Shown: positions 1 to 8,832, counted from the stretch's first letter. The stretch is DNA of 64,000 bases from WHTK01 sp963711035 (GCA_963711035.1 CAVQCN010000004.1:1-64000), one strand, 5' to 3'. The notes: generated by a model not told the origin, from the sequence alone. Program-made: numbers and translations.

Positions 1-1530
1 TACAGCCGGCGGGTTGAGAAGCCACCTCCGGTAGCCATTCGACAGAGCGTATCGCTCAGCCACTGCGGCAGGCGAGCGACATTGTCGAAGGCCACGACAT
101 GACTGCCACGCGCGGCGATCACCAGATCGCGCTCGTCGCGGATCGAACCTCGCAGCTGAATCGTCGAGGGGTCCACCAGGGAACAAAGAAAGCGAGCCGC
201 CGCGCTCTTGCCGGAGCCCTGCTCGGCGACAAAAGCGAGAATGGGATAGGGACCGCGCGGCCGGACGGCGCCCAGCAGCCAGCCGACCACGCGCTTAAAG
301 TCGTCATCGTCGGGCAGATTGATCACCCGCCGTATTTCCTCTAATGAGCCGCCTCGCTCCGGTACGGGCAACGGCATGCTGGTCGCGCCGCGGACGAAGT
401 GGACCGGAGGAACGTCCACCACCGACCATCCGTCCGGGGCAATGCGGACCGCGCGCCACGAGGGGCCGCCAAGATCGAGGTAGATACAGCCGTCATCGCC
501 CTGGGCGGTTCGGAGCCATACGGCGCGAAGCTCACTCTCAAACTGCGCCTTCGACTCGATGACTGTGAGCGCATCCCCAAATGAGGCGCTCTTGGCCACT
601 TTGCCGGTTTGCTTGTAGAAGGCCCCCATAAGCCATCGCCTGAACCCGGAAGACCGCAGCAGCCAGGTCTCCCGGTGGCCATCCACGTCGATTGCCGCGT
701 AGCCGTTGTCCTTGTCGTCGTGGAAGAGGTCGCATCTCGTCGCGAGCTGAACCATGATCGTCGCCATGGACTGCCCATCGATGTCGTCATCGACTGCGTC
801 AGCCGCGTCTTGGTCTGCGAGTTCGCGGAGCTCGTCGGACGCCAGCGCCAGCAGGTCATCTACGGTCGCACCAGTGGTGAGGAAGTCATCGACGCCTTGC
901 TTTGCGCCGCGGCTGCCAGCAGGCAGGTATATCAGCGAGACCCGGGCGCGCCTCGACTCCAGGAATCGCTTCAGCCGCTCCAGTGCTCCATGCACCGCTG
1001 CCTTCTGCATCACATCGGAGTCAAAGACGATGTAGACCTGACGGTCGTTGAGGGCGATGGAGTCCCAGTCGGGCAGAGCAGCTTGCCGCCCTCTGCGTTG
1101 GTGCCGCGCCAGTTCCACACCCCAAGGAGCGCAACCGCGCACATCTCCCTTGAAGCGAGTGAATCGCCCTTCTTGATGCCCTCGGTGACGAATAGGGGAC
1201 GTTCGGATTTGCCAACAGATGTCTGACGGACGGGTGCACGTCCAGAACCATGCGTTGGCCAGCTATGGTCTCGTACTTCACAGGCTTGCCGTTCAGCACT
1301 CTGGGTGTGTCCGGGCGCGACTGGTAGCCGGCGATCTCGCCGTAGACATTAGTGATGGGCAGCAGTAACGCGGGCACGATCTGCTGGTTGGCGGAGAAGC
1401 CCAGCTCTTTCAGTGCAGCCTTGGTCGTGGACGGTATTATAGCCACGTTCCTCGACAGGCCGGAGGCGATCGCGGAATCGACCTCAAGTGAGCGGCGGTG
1501 GTGGTCGGCGAGCGTAATCCAGGAACACGC
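1..1530 (-). pseudogene. DUF3854-type primase/helicase of a mobile element, frameshifted and cut by the window edge
   Basis: The reverse strand reads as a plasmid/phage primase: a segment with KPVKYETIAGQRMVLDV, then LFVTEGIKKGDSLA (TOPRIM-like), GVWNWRG, and VYIVFDSDV. Further on, AEQGSGKSAAARFL is a Walker A motif, so an ATPase part follows the DUF3854 part. The reading frame changes twice by one missing base: near 1194 (four Cs where NVPLF needs five) and near 1080 (GGK to ALPDWDS). After the second shift the frame is open to base 1, so the C-terminus lies outside. Its start overlaps the HTH gene upstream. The family identity is fairly clear; whether the shifts are real decay or sequence error cannot be told here. 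Confidence 0.7.
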
Positions 1531-1726
1531 TCCGTCTCCTGCAGCCGCTCGATGAACTCATGAACGGCGTCATGGGGGATAAGACGGCGGCGTCCGACTT
1601 TGATAGAAGAGAGCCGGCCGCTGAGGAGGTAGCTGTAGAGCGTGGCTCCGAGATTGAGCATCGCGCAGACGTCTTAACGTTGAGCAGCAGCTGGGGGCGG
1701 GGTTTTGCTGGGTCATTTGAGATCAT
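1437..1726 (-). pseudogene. Excisionase-family HTH DNA-binding protein, frameshifted
   Basis: The 74-residue open part reads MLNLGATLYSYLLSGRL then SSIKVGRRRLIPHDAV, the usual helix-turn-helix and wing of excisionase/MerR-like proteins (HTH_17). A start at 1726 (MISNDPAKP...LLLNVK) lies one frame away; a single missing base after LLLNVK, near 1667, would join it to DVCAMLNLG, giving a complete domain of about 60 residues. The gene overlaps the stop of the small ORF upstream and the start of the primase downstream, as in compact mobile elements. A role in excision or element gene control is inferred from the family. Confidence 0.6.
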
Positions 1727-1872
1727 CGGGCCCGGACCTGACCCTCCCGGACCAAGCGATACCAGCGCAGCCAATAGTCGAGTTGCGGTTCAAGTCTGAT
1801 ATTGGCGTTCTTCACGTACTCCTTCTTGCGCCGGCCCAGCCGTCGGTGGGCGCGCTCTTGATCATCAGTCAC
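1723..1872 (-). CDS. Small basic protein of 49 residues, unknown
   Basis: A GTG-started frame of 49 codons (VTDDQERAHRRLGRRKKEY... ending GQVRAR) fills the space between the ImmA fragment and the HTH gene. It overlaps both neighbours by a few bases, which is why it may be a real translationally coupled gene. It is rich in Arg and Lys with a WLRWYRLV aromatic segment. No family is recognised. It could be a small DNA-binding accessory protein of the element or a chance ORF. Confidence 0.35.
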   Translation of the reverse strand: MTDDQERAHRRLGRRKKEYVKNANIRLEPQLDYWLRWYRLVREGQVRAR

Positions 1873-2366
1873 GTACCTTGACCAGAAGGTCCGCGGCTGT
1901 GGCTGTAGAGGATTTCGCCGCGGTATTGCAGCTGGCCGACAACGATGCCAGGATGCACGTTGATCCTTCGTGCCAATGCCAGGATGTTGCGGCGCGAGTA
2001 CATCGGACGGTTTTCCCTGATAAATCGCTCCAGTGCCTCCTGGGGCACGAGCTCATTGACGGCGAAGTGATCCGCCGCGACCTCGAAGTCAGGTTTGGTT
2101 TCCAGGCTCGGGGTGTGGGAGCCTACGATGTCGGTATCCAGGCGACGGCGTTCGTTGCTCAGGCCGTCGCCAGCACTGACATGACCGAGTTCGTGCATCA
2201 GCGTATGCCAGACATAGTCGATGCGGTCGTAGCGCAGTGAGAGGGCGATAACTGGCGAGCCATCTTCGAGCCAGAAGCACGCCCCGTCAATCCGGGTCTG
2301 TGGCAGGTGCTCCACGATGACGAAGTGCATCCCTGCCCGCGCCAGAATCTCCGGTACCCGGGCCAT
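1869..2366 (-). pseudogene. ImmA/IrrE-type metallopeptidase domain (fragment of a HigA-ImmA fusion)
   Basis: The 165-residue frame has the zinc motif HTLMHELGHV (HExxH) followed by a conserved FAVNELVPQEALERFI helix, typical of ImmA/IrrE (COG2856) peptidases that cleave phage-type repressors. The frame stays open upstream to about 2495 (AWLFQARRQAEKHPVSGKF), beyond the listed ATG, and this part is the usual linker between an N-terminal HTH and the peptidase. The C-terminus is shifted too: the expected LLVKVRD ending sits in the next frame at 1865. It appears to have been one polypeptide with the HigA fragment upstream, now split by at least two one-base shifts near 2495-2520. Confidence 0.7.
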
Positions 2367-2499
2367 AGCGTCGGCGTCAGGTAGCAGTTCCTTGAGCTCG
2401 CCGAGCGCCCCGGCCAGGCGCCTTCCTGTGAACTTGCCGCTGACCGGATGCTTCTCTGCCTGGCGGCGAGCCTGAAACAGCCACGCGGTCTGAGCGGGG

Positions 2500-2844
2500 T
2501 TACTTCGCTATAGTCGTCGACTTACGAGCGGCGTGTGACCAGAATTGCGGTTCGTCGTCCAGGCTGTGAAGCTTGAAGAAGGCGCGTACTTCGTCGGCCA
2601 GTGCCCTGGCGTCGGCCGGTTCCTTGATCCACCCGCGCCGGGCCATCTCCTTGATCGGCCCCTTCATAAATACTTTGGCGCGGAGGCGACATCGTCCAGG
2701 CCCTCGCCTCTTCCTGAGACGAGAAAGCTGGTAGAGCACGTCCAGGTTCAGCCAAAAGGCTGCGCTCGTACCCAACGCCTGCGCCAGCCCGCGTGCCGTC
2801 TCAGGCGTGATGCCGCGCTTGCCAACGATGATTTCGTTGATCAC
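2500..2844 (-). pseudogene. higA: HigA-type antitoxin / HTH domain, C-terminal fragment
   Basis: The frame opens in the middle of an XRE/HigA helix-turn-helix: INEIIVGKRGITPETARGLA then LGTSAAFWLNLD is the hallmark of HigA antitoxins (COG3093). The N-terminal half (HPGVILKREIDKRGWSQADLA) is in the neighbouring frame just upstream, and one missing base near 2863 would rejoin them through AILGRPIQV. Around residues 45-58 the sequence looks locally out of frame, as EGLDDVAS can be read in another frame there, so two compensating indels are likely. The stretch FFKLHSLDDEPQFWSHAARKS leads into the ImmA linker. It probably autoregulated the toxin-antitoxin operon when intact. Confidence 0.65.
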
Positions 2845-3293
2845 CTGTATGGGTCGGCCGAGTATGGCGCGAGGTCGGCCTGGCTCCAGCCGCGCTTGTC
2901 TATCTCCCGCTTGAGGATCACGCCGGGATGGGTGCCGACCGCAGGTTCGTCGTTAGCCAGTCGGCTGGCCTCTTGCTTCCTCAGTTCGATAGCGTTGATC
3001 GTCACCACTCCCTCCTCCACTTTGCAGATCACTTCATAGCCCTCAGGTAGCGTCATAGAGCTCAGACCGGCTCGGTTCCCACCCAGGCTTTCGAACTCAA
3101 GGTGAATGAGCGCACGGAGGTCGCGTTCATCGGCTGCCGCCTCCAGGACATTAACCAGATCCCGAAGCTGAGCCGCCGCTCCCTCAGACAGTGATCCGTT
3201 ATAGCCGGAGTCCGTTATCATCCGCCGGACGTCCTGGTCTTCGTACTGCACCTTCACTTCGTTGGCTCGCCCTGAAGTCTCATCTGCTGGCAA
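2841..3293 (-). CDS. higB: HigB-like toxin joined in frame to the start of a HigA antitoxin
   Basis: The first roughly 105 residues resemble a RelE/HigB ribosome-dependent mRNA endonuclease: RDLRALIHLEFESLGGNRAG followed by the strand pair SSMTLPEGYEVIC and VVTINAIELRKQ. The usual catalytic Arg after GxRxGxxS is replaced (SSMTLPEG), so activity is doubtful. The frame then runs without a stop into SRLANDEPAVGTHPGVILKREIDKRGWSQADLA, the N-terminus of HigA. Toxin and antitoxin are normally separate ORFs that overlap or nearly touch, so the fusion is either natural or produced by an indel near 2965. Translation may start at the GTG of VKVQYED rather than at the upstream ATG. Confidence 0.55.
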   Translation of the reverse strand: MPADETSGRANEVKVQYEDQDVRRMITDSGYNGSLSEGAAAQLRDLVNVLEAAADERDLRALIHLEFESLGGNRAGLSSMTLPEGYEVICKVEEGVVTINAIELRKQEASRLANDEPAVGTHPGVILKREIDKRGWSQADLAPYSADPYR

Positions 3294-3299
3294 TTCTAG

Positions 3300-4510
3300 G
3301 TGCGGGCGAAATTGATGTCAAACCTACTATCACGGTTTCCGTGTACTTGCGCTTTATCTCATTACACGGCCATACTGAAACAGAGATGGCGAGGGGCGCA
3401 GGGCCAGGACGGCGAAGGATCGATCACGCAGCGCAAGGACGGGCGCTGGCAGGCCAGCCTCTCCCTCCCCAACGGCAAGCGTGTCCACTTCCTGGGCCAT
3501 AGCTGGGCCGAGGCCCACGACAAGCTGCTCAAGGCCCAGCAGAACCTGCACAACGGTCTGCCGCCGAAGCTGGAGAGACAGACGGTGCGCCAGTTCCTGC
3601 TCCATTACCTGGAGTCCACGGCCGCGAGCCGCAAGCCCCGGACCGACAAACGCTATCGCGAACTGATAGACCTCCACGTACTGCCCGAGATCGGTGCCGT
3701 CGAGCTGGCCAGGCTGGCGCCGCAGCAGATCCAGGGACTCTACGGCGTCCTGCTGAGGCAGGGCCTGTCGCCGTCCACGGTCCAGCAGGTCCACGCCATC
3801 CTCCACAAAGCCTTCCGGTTCGCCGTCGGCTGGAACTTGATTTACCGCAACCCCACGGATCACGTGGAGCGACCTCGCGCTGAGCGGCAGGAGACGCAGG
3901 TGCTGTCGCCGCAGCAGGTGAAGGCTTTCCTGGAAGCTGCACGCGGCACCCGTTACGAGGCGCTATTTGTCCTGGCGGTGTTCACCGGCATGCGTCAGGG
4001 CGAGCTGCTCGGTTTGCGCTGGCGGGACGTGGATCTCGAAGCCGGCATTCTTCATGTCCGGTATGCACTGCAGCGCATCGACGGCGAGTTCACGCTGGTT
4101 GAGCCCAAGTCGGCGAAATCACGCCGCGTCATCGGTCTCAGCGGCACGGTCGTGGAAGCGTTGCGCCGGCACCGGACGAAACGGACTGAAATCCGGCTGC
4201 GGATGGCCCCGCCTGGCAGGATCGTGACCTCGTGTTCTGCAACGACCTGGGCAAGCCTATCGAGGTGTCGAACCTCACCCACCGCTATTTCCGACCCTTG
4301 CTGAGTGCAGCCGGCCTGCCCATCATCCGGTTCCATGACCTGCGGCATACGGCGGCGACGCTGATGCTAGGCGCCGACGTGAACGTGAAAGTGGTGTCGG
4401 AGATGCTGGGTCACAGTCAGGCGGCGTTCACGATGGACCGGTATCAGCATGTAGCGATTGAGATACAACACGCGGCGGTCGCGAAAGTCGAATCGCGCCT
4501 TCGAGGTTAG
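3300..4510 (+). pseudogene. Tyrosine recombinase/integrase, frameshifted near its C-terminus
   Basis: Two overlapping frames make one phage-type integrase of about 390 residues. The first (3300-4304) holds the AP2-like N-terminal arm (GEGSITQRKDGRW), the SAM-like core-binding domain (TVRQFLLHYLE...), and the catalytic Arg in TGMRQGELLGLRWRDVDL and Lys in EPKSAKSRR. The second (4232-4510) holds HDLRH, LGHSQ and the nucleophile Tyr in MDRYQHV. One missing base in the GGCCCCGCC run near 4205-4212 separates them. The N-terminus also looks shifted: an ATG at 3386 would start MARGAG and reach DGEGS only after an indel. All catalytic residues survive, so decay is recent or the shifts are errors. Confidence 0.8.
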
Positions 4511-4573
4511 ATTTATTTGTCTTAGTTGCCCGAACTGACACTGCCCACCCACGCAACCTCGCGCCGCTCGGGC

Positions 4574-5506
4574 CTATTCGTCGAAGCGAATTGGAGGGAG
4601 TATCTCGTCGAGGACATCACAGTGCTGTCCATTCGGAAGATCGCGGAAGCTTAGGTGCCATCGGTGCAGCTCGTGACGCCATTTGCCACGCCAGTGAAAG
4701 CGTATCTCTAGGCCAATCTCATCGCCGCCTACTCGTTCATGAGAGCGTATCGGCGCGCTCGTCAGGTCGAATCGCTCGGTGATTCTTGTTCGGTCTAGTG
4801 CGGAACCGCTGGCCTGCCGCCATTCCATCTCGAATCGCGGACCACAGAAGCGCCATTCCAAATCTGAGGCATACGCGCCAGGCGTCACCTGTTTGATCTT
4901 CCAGGAAGGTTCGAAATTCTGGGCCATAGTCCTCATCGAGGCATCCGTGCGCTCGAAAGTCGGGCGCTTGTCATCCTCTTCAATCTGAGCGTGTGTCTTG
5001 AGTAGTTCAACGATCGCACTGGCCGGTGCTTCCTCTTGCGCCACCGTGTAGAACTGTGGCCAGTACGTCCTGATAAGATCGGGATAATCGGCAAGGCGAG
5101 ACTGCATCTCATCCCAACTCAAGACCTCAACCGTAAACATGCCCTCGGATGCGTGCTTGGCCGTCAGTCGGCGAGCCTCCTCTTGAACCTTCGAATCAGT
5201 CGGTGATGTGGTCGCGAGCGTGAACTGGATGATAGGAGGCTCGAAGCTTCTGGCCTTCTCAACTTCTGCACGAAGCTCATCGGGTGTAAGAAAGCCTTGG
5301 TCTTTGAGCTTGACCTGTACACCAGCATAGTCAGGCCCGGAGGCGGGCTGGCCAAAGACATCAACGCCATGCTGCGGCTGTCCTTTGCGGCCGTGCCTTT
5401 GTGCCTTCGGATCGCCCCATATCCTTGCAAAAAGGTCGCGGCAAATTTGCTCGAACTCCTCCCACGAAGCTGGTGGCGGAAATCTGCTGGTCTTTTCGAG
5501 CGGCAT
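4574..5506 (-). CDS. PD-(D/E)xK nuclease-like (Mrr-type) protein
   Basis: This 310-residue protein starts WEEFEQICRDLFARIWGDP, then GVDVFG (Asp49) and YAGVQVKLKD (Gln64-x-Lys66). That D...QxK arrangement, with Gln in place of the usual Glu, is typical of Mrr-like restriction-endonuclease folds. It continues with IIQFTLATTSPTDSKVQEEA, seen in nuclease domains of defence proteins. Residues about 160-310 form a second, Trp-rich region that I do not recognise. The frame is intact, unlike its decayed neighbours. It lies between the integrase and the tRNA-Lys, so it is probable cargo with a DNA-restriction or anti-phage role; this role is inference. Confidence 0.65.
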   Translation of the reverse strand: MPLEKTSRFPPPASWEEFEQICRDLFARIWGDPKAQRHGRKGQPQHGVDVFGQPASGPDYAGVQVKLKDQGFLTPDELRAEVEKARSFEPPIIQFTLATTSPTDSKVQEEARRLTAKHASEGMFTVEVLSWDEMQSRLADYPDLIRTYWPQFYTVAQEEAPASAIVELLKTHAQIEEDDKRPTFERTDASMRTMAQNFEPSWKIKQVTPGAYASDLEWRFCGPRFEMEWRQASGSALDRTRITERFDLTSAPIRSHERVGGDEIGLEIRFHWRGKWRHELHRWHLSFRDLPNGQHCDVLDEILPPIRFDE

Positions 5507-5557
5507 AGGACGAAAGGTACCGTACTCGCGGTTGGAAGCTAGTGCTTCGTCAACCGC

Positions 5558-5974
5558 CTACGTGGTCAGTTCCTGACCAAGCATTTCTTCATTCGGCACA
5601 CCCACGGACAGGTGGAACTGCACCATCTTCCAGGTGCCATCCTCCTGGTGCCACACAGCTGTCAGCCTCATCGGCACGGCTCCGCCGTCGGGCATCCTCA
5701 GCGTCATCTGGTCGGCCGTCCAGCCTACCGATCCTTCGCTGTACGCCTGGATGTCACCTGCCTCGAAGCGCATCCCGGAGGCATGCATTTCCGGTATCTG
5801 GACATTGAACGCTCTGGCCAGCATCTCACCCGACCACCACTCGTTGGGGTCTGTGCCGATGCCGACGATCCCCTGTTCCTTCGAGACCAGGGTGCCTACC
5901 ACCGACACGTCACCGCTATCCAGCGACGCATACAGCCGCGTCAGGTAGCCGGCCAATTCCTCATTCCGCTGCAA
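5558..5974 (-). CDS. SnoaL/NTF2-like domain protein
   Basis: The 138-residue protein has the pattern of a single SnoaL-like (nuclear transport factor 2 fold) domain: a helical start LAGYLTRLYASLDSGDVS, a GIGTDPNEWWSG turn, and the closing beta strands MRLTAVWHQEDGTWKMVQFHLSVGVPNEE. Such domains are cone-shaped pockets used as isomerases or ligand binders, and this sequence does not tell which. It is intact and lies between the nuclease-like gene and tRNA-Lys, so it may belong to the element or to the host. Confidence 0.6.
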   Translation of the reverse strand: MQRNEELAGYLTRLYASLDSGDVSVVGTLVSKEQGIVGIGTDPNEWWSGEMLARAFNVQIPEMHASGMRFEAGDIQAYSEGSVGWTADQMTLRMPDGGAVPMRLTAVWHQEDGTWKMVQFHLSVGVPNEEMLGQELTT

Positions 5975-6100
5975 GGTGCCCTCCTGATGATCGTGTCAGT
6001 GTTCGCTGACGTTCATAGACGTTGCTGTCAAACTGCTGTCAGAAACGGCCGGAGCAACGCCTTCTGGGCGTCGATCAGCCCAATTTTAGAATCGAAATCG

Positions 6101-6176
6101 TGGTGGGCCCTCAGGGACTCGAACCCTGGACCGACGGATTAAAAGTCCGCTGCTCTACCAACTGAGCTAAGGGCCC
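6101..6176 (-). tRNA. tRNA-Lys (anticodon TTT), CCA encoded
   Basis: The reverse strand folds into a cloverleaf: acceptor GGGCCCT/AGGGCCC, D arm TAGCTCAGTTGGTAGAGC, anticodon loop CTTTTAA inside a GGACT/AATCC region, T arm GGTTCGAGTCC. The 3' CCA is encoded. Its 3' end faces the degenerate integrase-bearing region to the left, the usual geometry when a tRNA gene serves as an integration site. Confidence 0.95.
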
Positions 6177-6310
6177 AGGCCATTATAACTACCGGTCTTC
6201 GAGAGTCCCTGACTGACGGTACGGCTGACGCCACAGCCCGTACCCGGCTAACCCTCCGACGGCATTCACGAGCCTCACGCCTGCCGAAGCCGAAGCAGGT
6301 CACCCTCTCA

Positions 6311-7378
6311 TCAGGGCGTCCAGATCGCGACGGCGCCATCGCGACTGACGGTGGCTACGGCGTCGCCATCCGGAGAGAACGCGACGAGGCCGGTCGCACC
6401 GGCGTTCGGCAGGCTGCCGAGGTCCTGATCCGTCCCCGTATCACGGAAGTCGACGCCGTTGTTGTCGGCGATGGCGATCAGCTGACCGTCGGGCGAAAGA
6501 CCGAGAGCAAGCAGCGGATCCGAGAGCTGCACCGTATCGAGAATCTGACCGTTCGCCAGGTCCCAGTAGTTGAGGTCCGGCCCCGCACCCGCAACCAGGG
6601 TGTCACCGGCCGGGTTGAGCTGCGGGTCGATGAGGAAGAACTCGCTCGAAACCCTGGTGCCGAGCTGGCCCGTGACCAGGTCCATGACCTGCGCCTCGGC
6701 GCGCGCCCACCAGAGCAGCGACCGGCTGTTCGGTCCGAACCGCACCGCATACACCGGCGCCGCCGTCTGGAAGCCCGTGAGGTCCTTCGACTTGGTGCCG
6801 GAATCGACGTCCCACAGCTCCGCCGTAATGCTTTCGCCAAGCGTCACCGCCAGCAGGCTGCCGTCCGGCGAGAAGGTCGCCTGCATAACTGTCCCGCCAA
6901 TCGACAGCGTATGCAGCACGTCTCCGCTGCTCAGGTCGCGCAGAACGATCGTGCTCTGGCCGTCCGCAATCGCCACGATTCCCTCGGGCGAAACGGCGAG
7001 CACGTGCTGCGGATCGTTGACAGTCAGGAGCGATACGACCTGCCTGCCGTCGCGCGCCAGGCTGTATACGTCCGAGCGCGTCGTAACGAAGACTGACTGG
7101 CCGTCGGAACGCCAGGTCAAGGACGAATACGGTTGCGGCATCTGCCCTGTCGCCACCTGAGACAAGGCGCCGGCGTTGGCGTCCGTAATCCCTGCGCCGG
7201 GGGCCGGTGACGGACTCGCCGGCGCAGTGGCCGTCGCTGCAACGGTCGGCGATAACGAGGGCGAGGCGCTCGACTGCACGGCCGGCGTCGACGTAGCGCC
7301 GGAGCCCGAATTGGAGCTGCAGCCGACGACGAAGGCCAGCGACAGGAGCAGCAGGACGAGGATCGATACGCTTCTCAT
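6311..7378 (-). CDS. WD40-like beta-propeller lipoprotein
   Basis: A signal peptide with lipobox VVGC (Cys20) is followed by a Ser/Thr/Ala/Pro-rich linker to about residue 65. The rest holds repeated beta-propeller blades recognisable by SPDG turns: SPDGSLLAVTLG, SPDGQLIAIAD, SPDGDAVATVSRDGAVAIW. It should be lipid-anchored on the outer face of the membrane and act as a protein- or ligand-binding scaffold; no enzyme motif is visible. It ends a leftward run and lies 16 bases downstream of pyrE on the same strand. The ligand is unknown. Confidence 0.75.
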   Translation of the reverse strand: MRSVSILVLLLLSLAFVVGCSSNSGSGATSTPAVQSSASPSLSPTVAATATAPASPSPAPGAGITDANAGALSQVATGQMPQPYSSLTWRSDGQSVFVTTRSDVYSLARDGRQVVSLLTVNDPQHVLAVSPEGIVAIADGQSTIVLRDLSSGDVLHTLSIGGTVMQATFSPDGSLLAVTLGESITAELWDVDSGTKSKDLTGFQTAAPVYAVRFGPNSRSLLWWARAEAQVMDLVTGQLGTRVSSEFFLIDPQLNPAGDTLVAGAGPDLNYWDLANGQILDTVQLSDPLLALGLSPDGQLIAIADNNGVDFRDTGTDQDLGSLPNAGATGLVAFSPDGDAVATVSRDGAVAIWTP

Positions 7379-7393
7379 GCGCTGCGGCGCGTC

Positions 7394-7948
7394 CTAGGTC
7401 TCGACCAGCGGCAGGCCGTCGCGGCAGAGGCGACAGTCTTCAGGCGCGAAGCTCTCGACCGTCATCGCGTGGCAGGCAAAGAACGGCACACCGAAATCGA
7501 CGCCGCCGTTCGTGCGGTCGATGAGGAAGCCGATGCCGGCGATGTCTGCCTTCGCCTGCGAGAGCAGGTCGAGGACGCGCCGCACGCTGCCGCCGGTCGT
7601 CAGCACGTCGTCGACAACGAGGACGCGTTCGCCGGGTTCGACGGCGAAGCCGCGATCGAAGATAAGGTCACCGGAGGCGTCCTTCTCGGCGAAGATCGCG
7701 CGCACGCCCAGCTGCCGGGCGGTCTCGTACGCCAGGATGACGCCTCCCATCGCCGGGCCGACGACGGTCGAGACGCCCTCGTCGCGATAGCGGTCCGCGA
7801 TCATGCCGCACAGGGCCACGGTTGCGGCCGGGTCCTCCATGATGCGGAACTTCTCGATGTAGACGCCGGAGTGACGGCCGGAGGTCAAGCGGAAGTGACC
7901 GGTGAGAACGGCGCCAGTGGACTTGAGCAGAGCATCGACGTCAGACAC
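7394..7948 (-). CDS. pyrE: Orotate phosphoribosyltransferase
   Basis: PyrE joins orotate and PRPP to give orotidine monophosphate in de novo pyrimidine synthesis. The 184-residue protein has the PRPP-binding loop VLVVDDVLTTGGS (about residues 109-121), the N-terminal FRLTSGRHSGVYIEK substrate loop, and GPAMGGVILAYETAR. A C-terminal CxxC-like cluster (CRLCRDGLPL) is seen in the longer bacterial and archaeal forms. It sits 14 bases downstream of lepB, so the two are probably cotranscribed. No other pyr gene is near. Confidence 0.93.
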   Translation of the reverse strand: MSDVDALLKSTGAVLTGHFRLTSGRHSGVYIEKFRIMEDPAATVALCGMIADRYRDEGVSTVVGPAMGGVILAYETARQLGVRAIFAEKDASGDLIFDRGFAVEPGERVLVVDDVLTTGGSVRRVLDLLSQAKADIAGIGFLIDRTNGGVDFGVPFFACHAMTVESFAPEDCRLCRDGLPLVET

Positions 7949-7962
7949 GATGCGCCTCGGTT

Positions 7963-8832
7963 CTAGGGGATCGGCACCTTGATGAAACCGATATTGAAGT
8001 GGCGGTTGCCGACGCCGCCCAGGTCGCTCAGCGGCCAGTAAGTGAACATCGCCTTGCCGATGATGTTCCCCTCCGGCACGAACCCCCAGGAGCGTGAGTC
8101 CGAACTGTTATTACGGTTGTCGCCGAGCACAAAGTAGTTGCCGGCCGGTATCACCGTCTGGTCGTAGTTGGCATGCGACACGCCGTTGATATACGGCTCG
8201 TCCAGGGCCGTCCCATCGACGTAGACGGTCCCATTCACGATTTGCACCGTATCGCCGGGCAGGCCGATGACGCGTTTGATGAAGTCGCGCGACGGGTCCT
8301 GCGGATAGCGGAAGACGATCACGTCGCCACGCTGTGGCCCATGAAAGACGAAACGCTCATCGTGTGGGCCCGCATGGACGAACGGCAGGAACTTGCTCAG
8401 CGTCGTGAGATCGATCTTGAAGTAGACAGCCTTGTTCACCAGCAGGTACTGGCCGTTGTGCAATCCGGGCTCCATGCTGGAGCCTTCCACGCGGAAGTTC
8501 TGGGCCATGGCTCGCACGGCCAGGAAGATCAGGATCGCCAGGACCAGCGTCTGGACCAGTTCCCAGCCAACACGGCCAGCGCGCTTCATGGCCTGCCCCT
8601 GGCGCTGCGCCGGGTCCTCCGGCCAGCCCTCCGCGTCGTACTCGTCGCTCAGCGGCAAATGACCGTCCTGGGTGTCATCCGAATACGACCAACCGTTGGT
8701 ATCGGCGGAGCCGTTCGTGTGCACGACCTGAGCCTCCTCGACCTCCAGGGTGGAGGCAGGCTGCTCGCTACGTGTGAGGTCCTGTGATTCGGGCTCCTCT
8801 TCGGACGAGGAGCCTTCGTGGGGAAACGTCAT
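7963..8832 (-). CDS. lepB: Signal peptidase I with a long acidic cytoplasmic N-terminus
   Basis: This type I signal peptidase releases exported proteins from their signal peptides. A membrane anchor (LVQTLVLAILIFLAVRAMA, about 92-110) precedes VEGSSMEPGL with catalytic Ser119, and KRVIGLPGD carries the general-base Lys186. GDNRNNSSDSRSWG and the C-terminal IGKAMFTYWPL are the other conserved boxes. The first 80 residues are Glu/Asp/Ser-rich and probably disordered, longer than in most family members. A start nearer the membrane helix (Met82) is possible, but the listed ATG keeps an unbroken frame. Confidence 0.92.
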   Translation of the reverse strand: MTFPHEGSSSEEEPESQDLTRSEQPASTLEVEEAQVVHTNGSADTNGWSYSDDTQDGHLPLSDEYDAEGWPEDPAQRQGQAMKRAGRVGWELVQTLVLAILIFLAVRAMAQNFRVEGSSMEPGLHNGQYLLVNKAVYFKIDLTTLSKFLPFVHAGPHDERFVFHGPQRGDVIVFRYPQDPSRDFIKRVIGLPGDTVQIVNGTVYVDGTALDEPYINGVSHANYDQTVIPAGNYFVLGDNRNNSSDSRSWGFVPEGNIIGKAMFTYWPLSDLGGVGNRHFNIGFIKVPIP

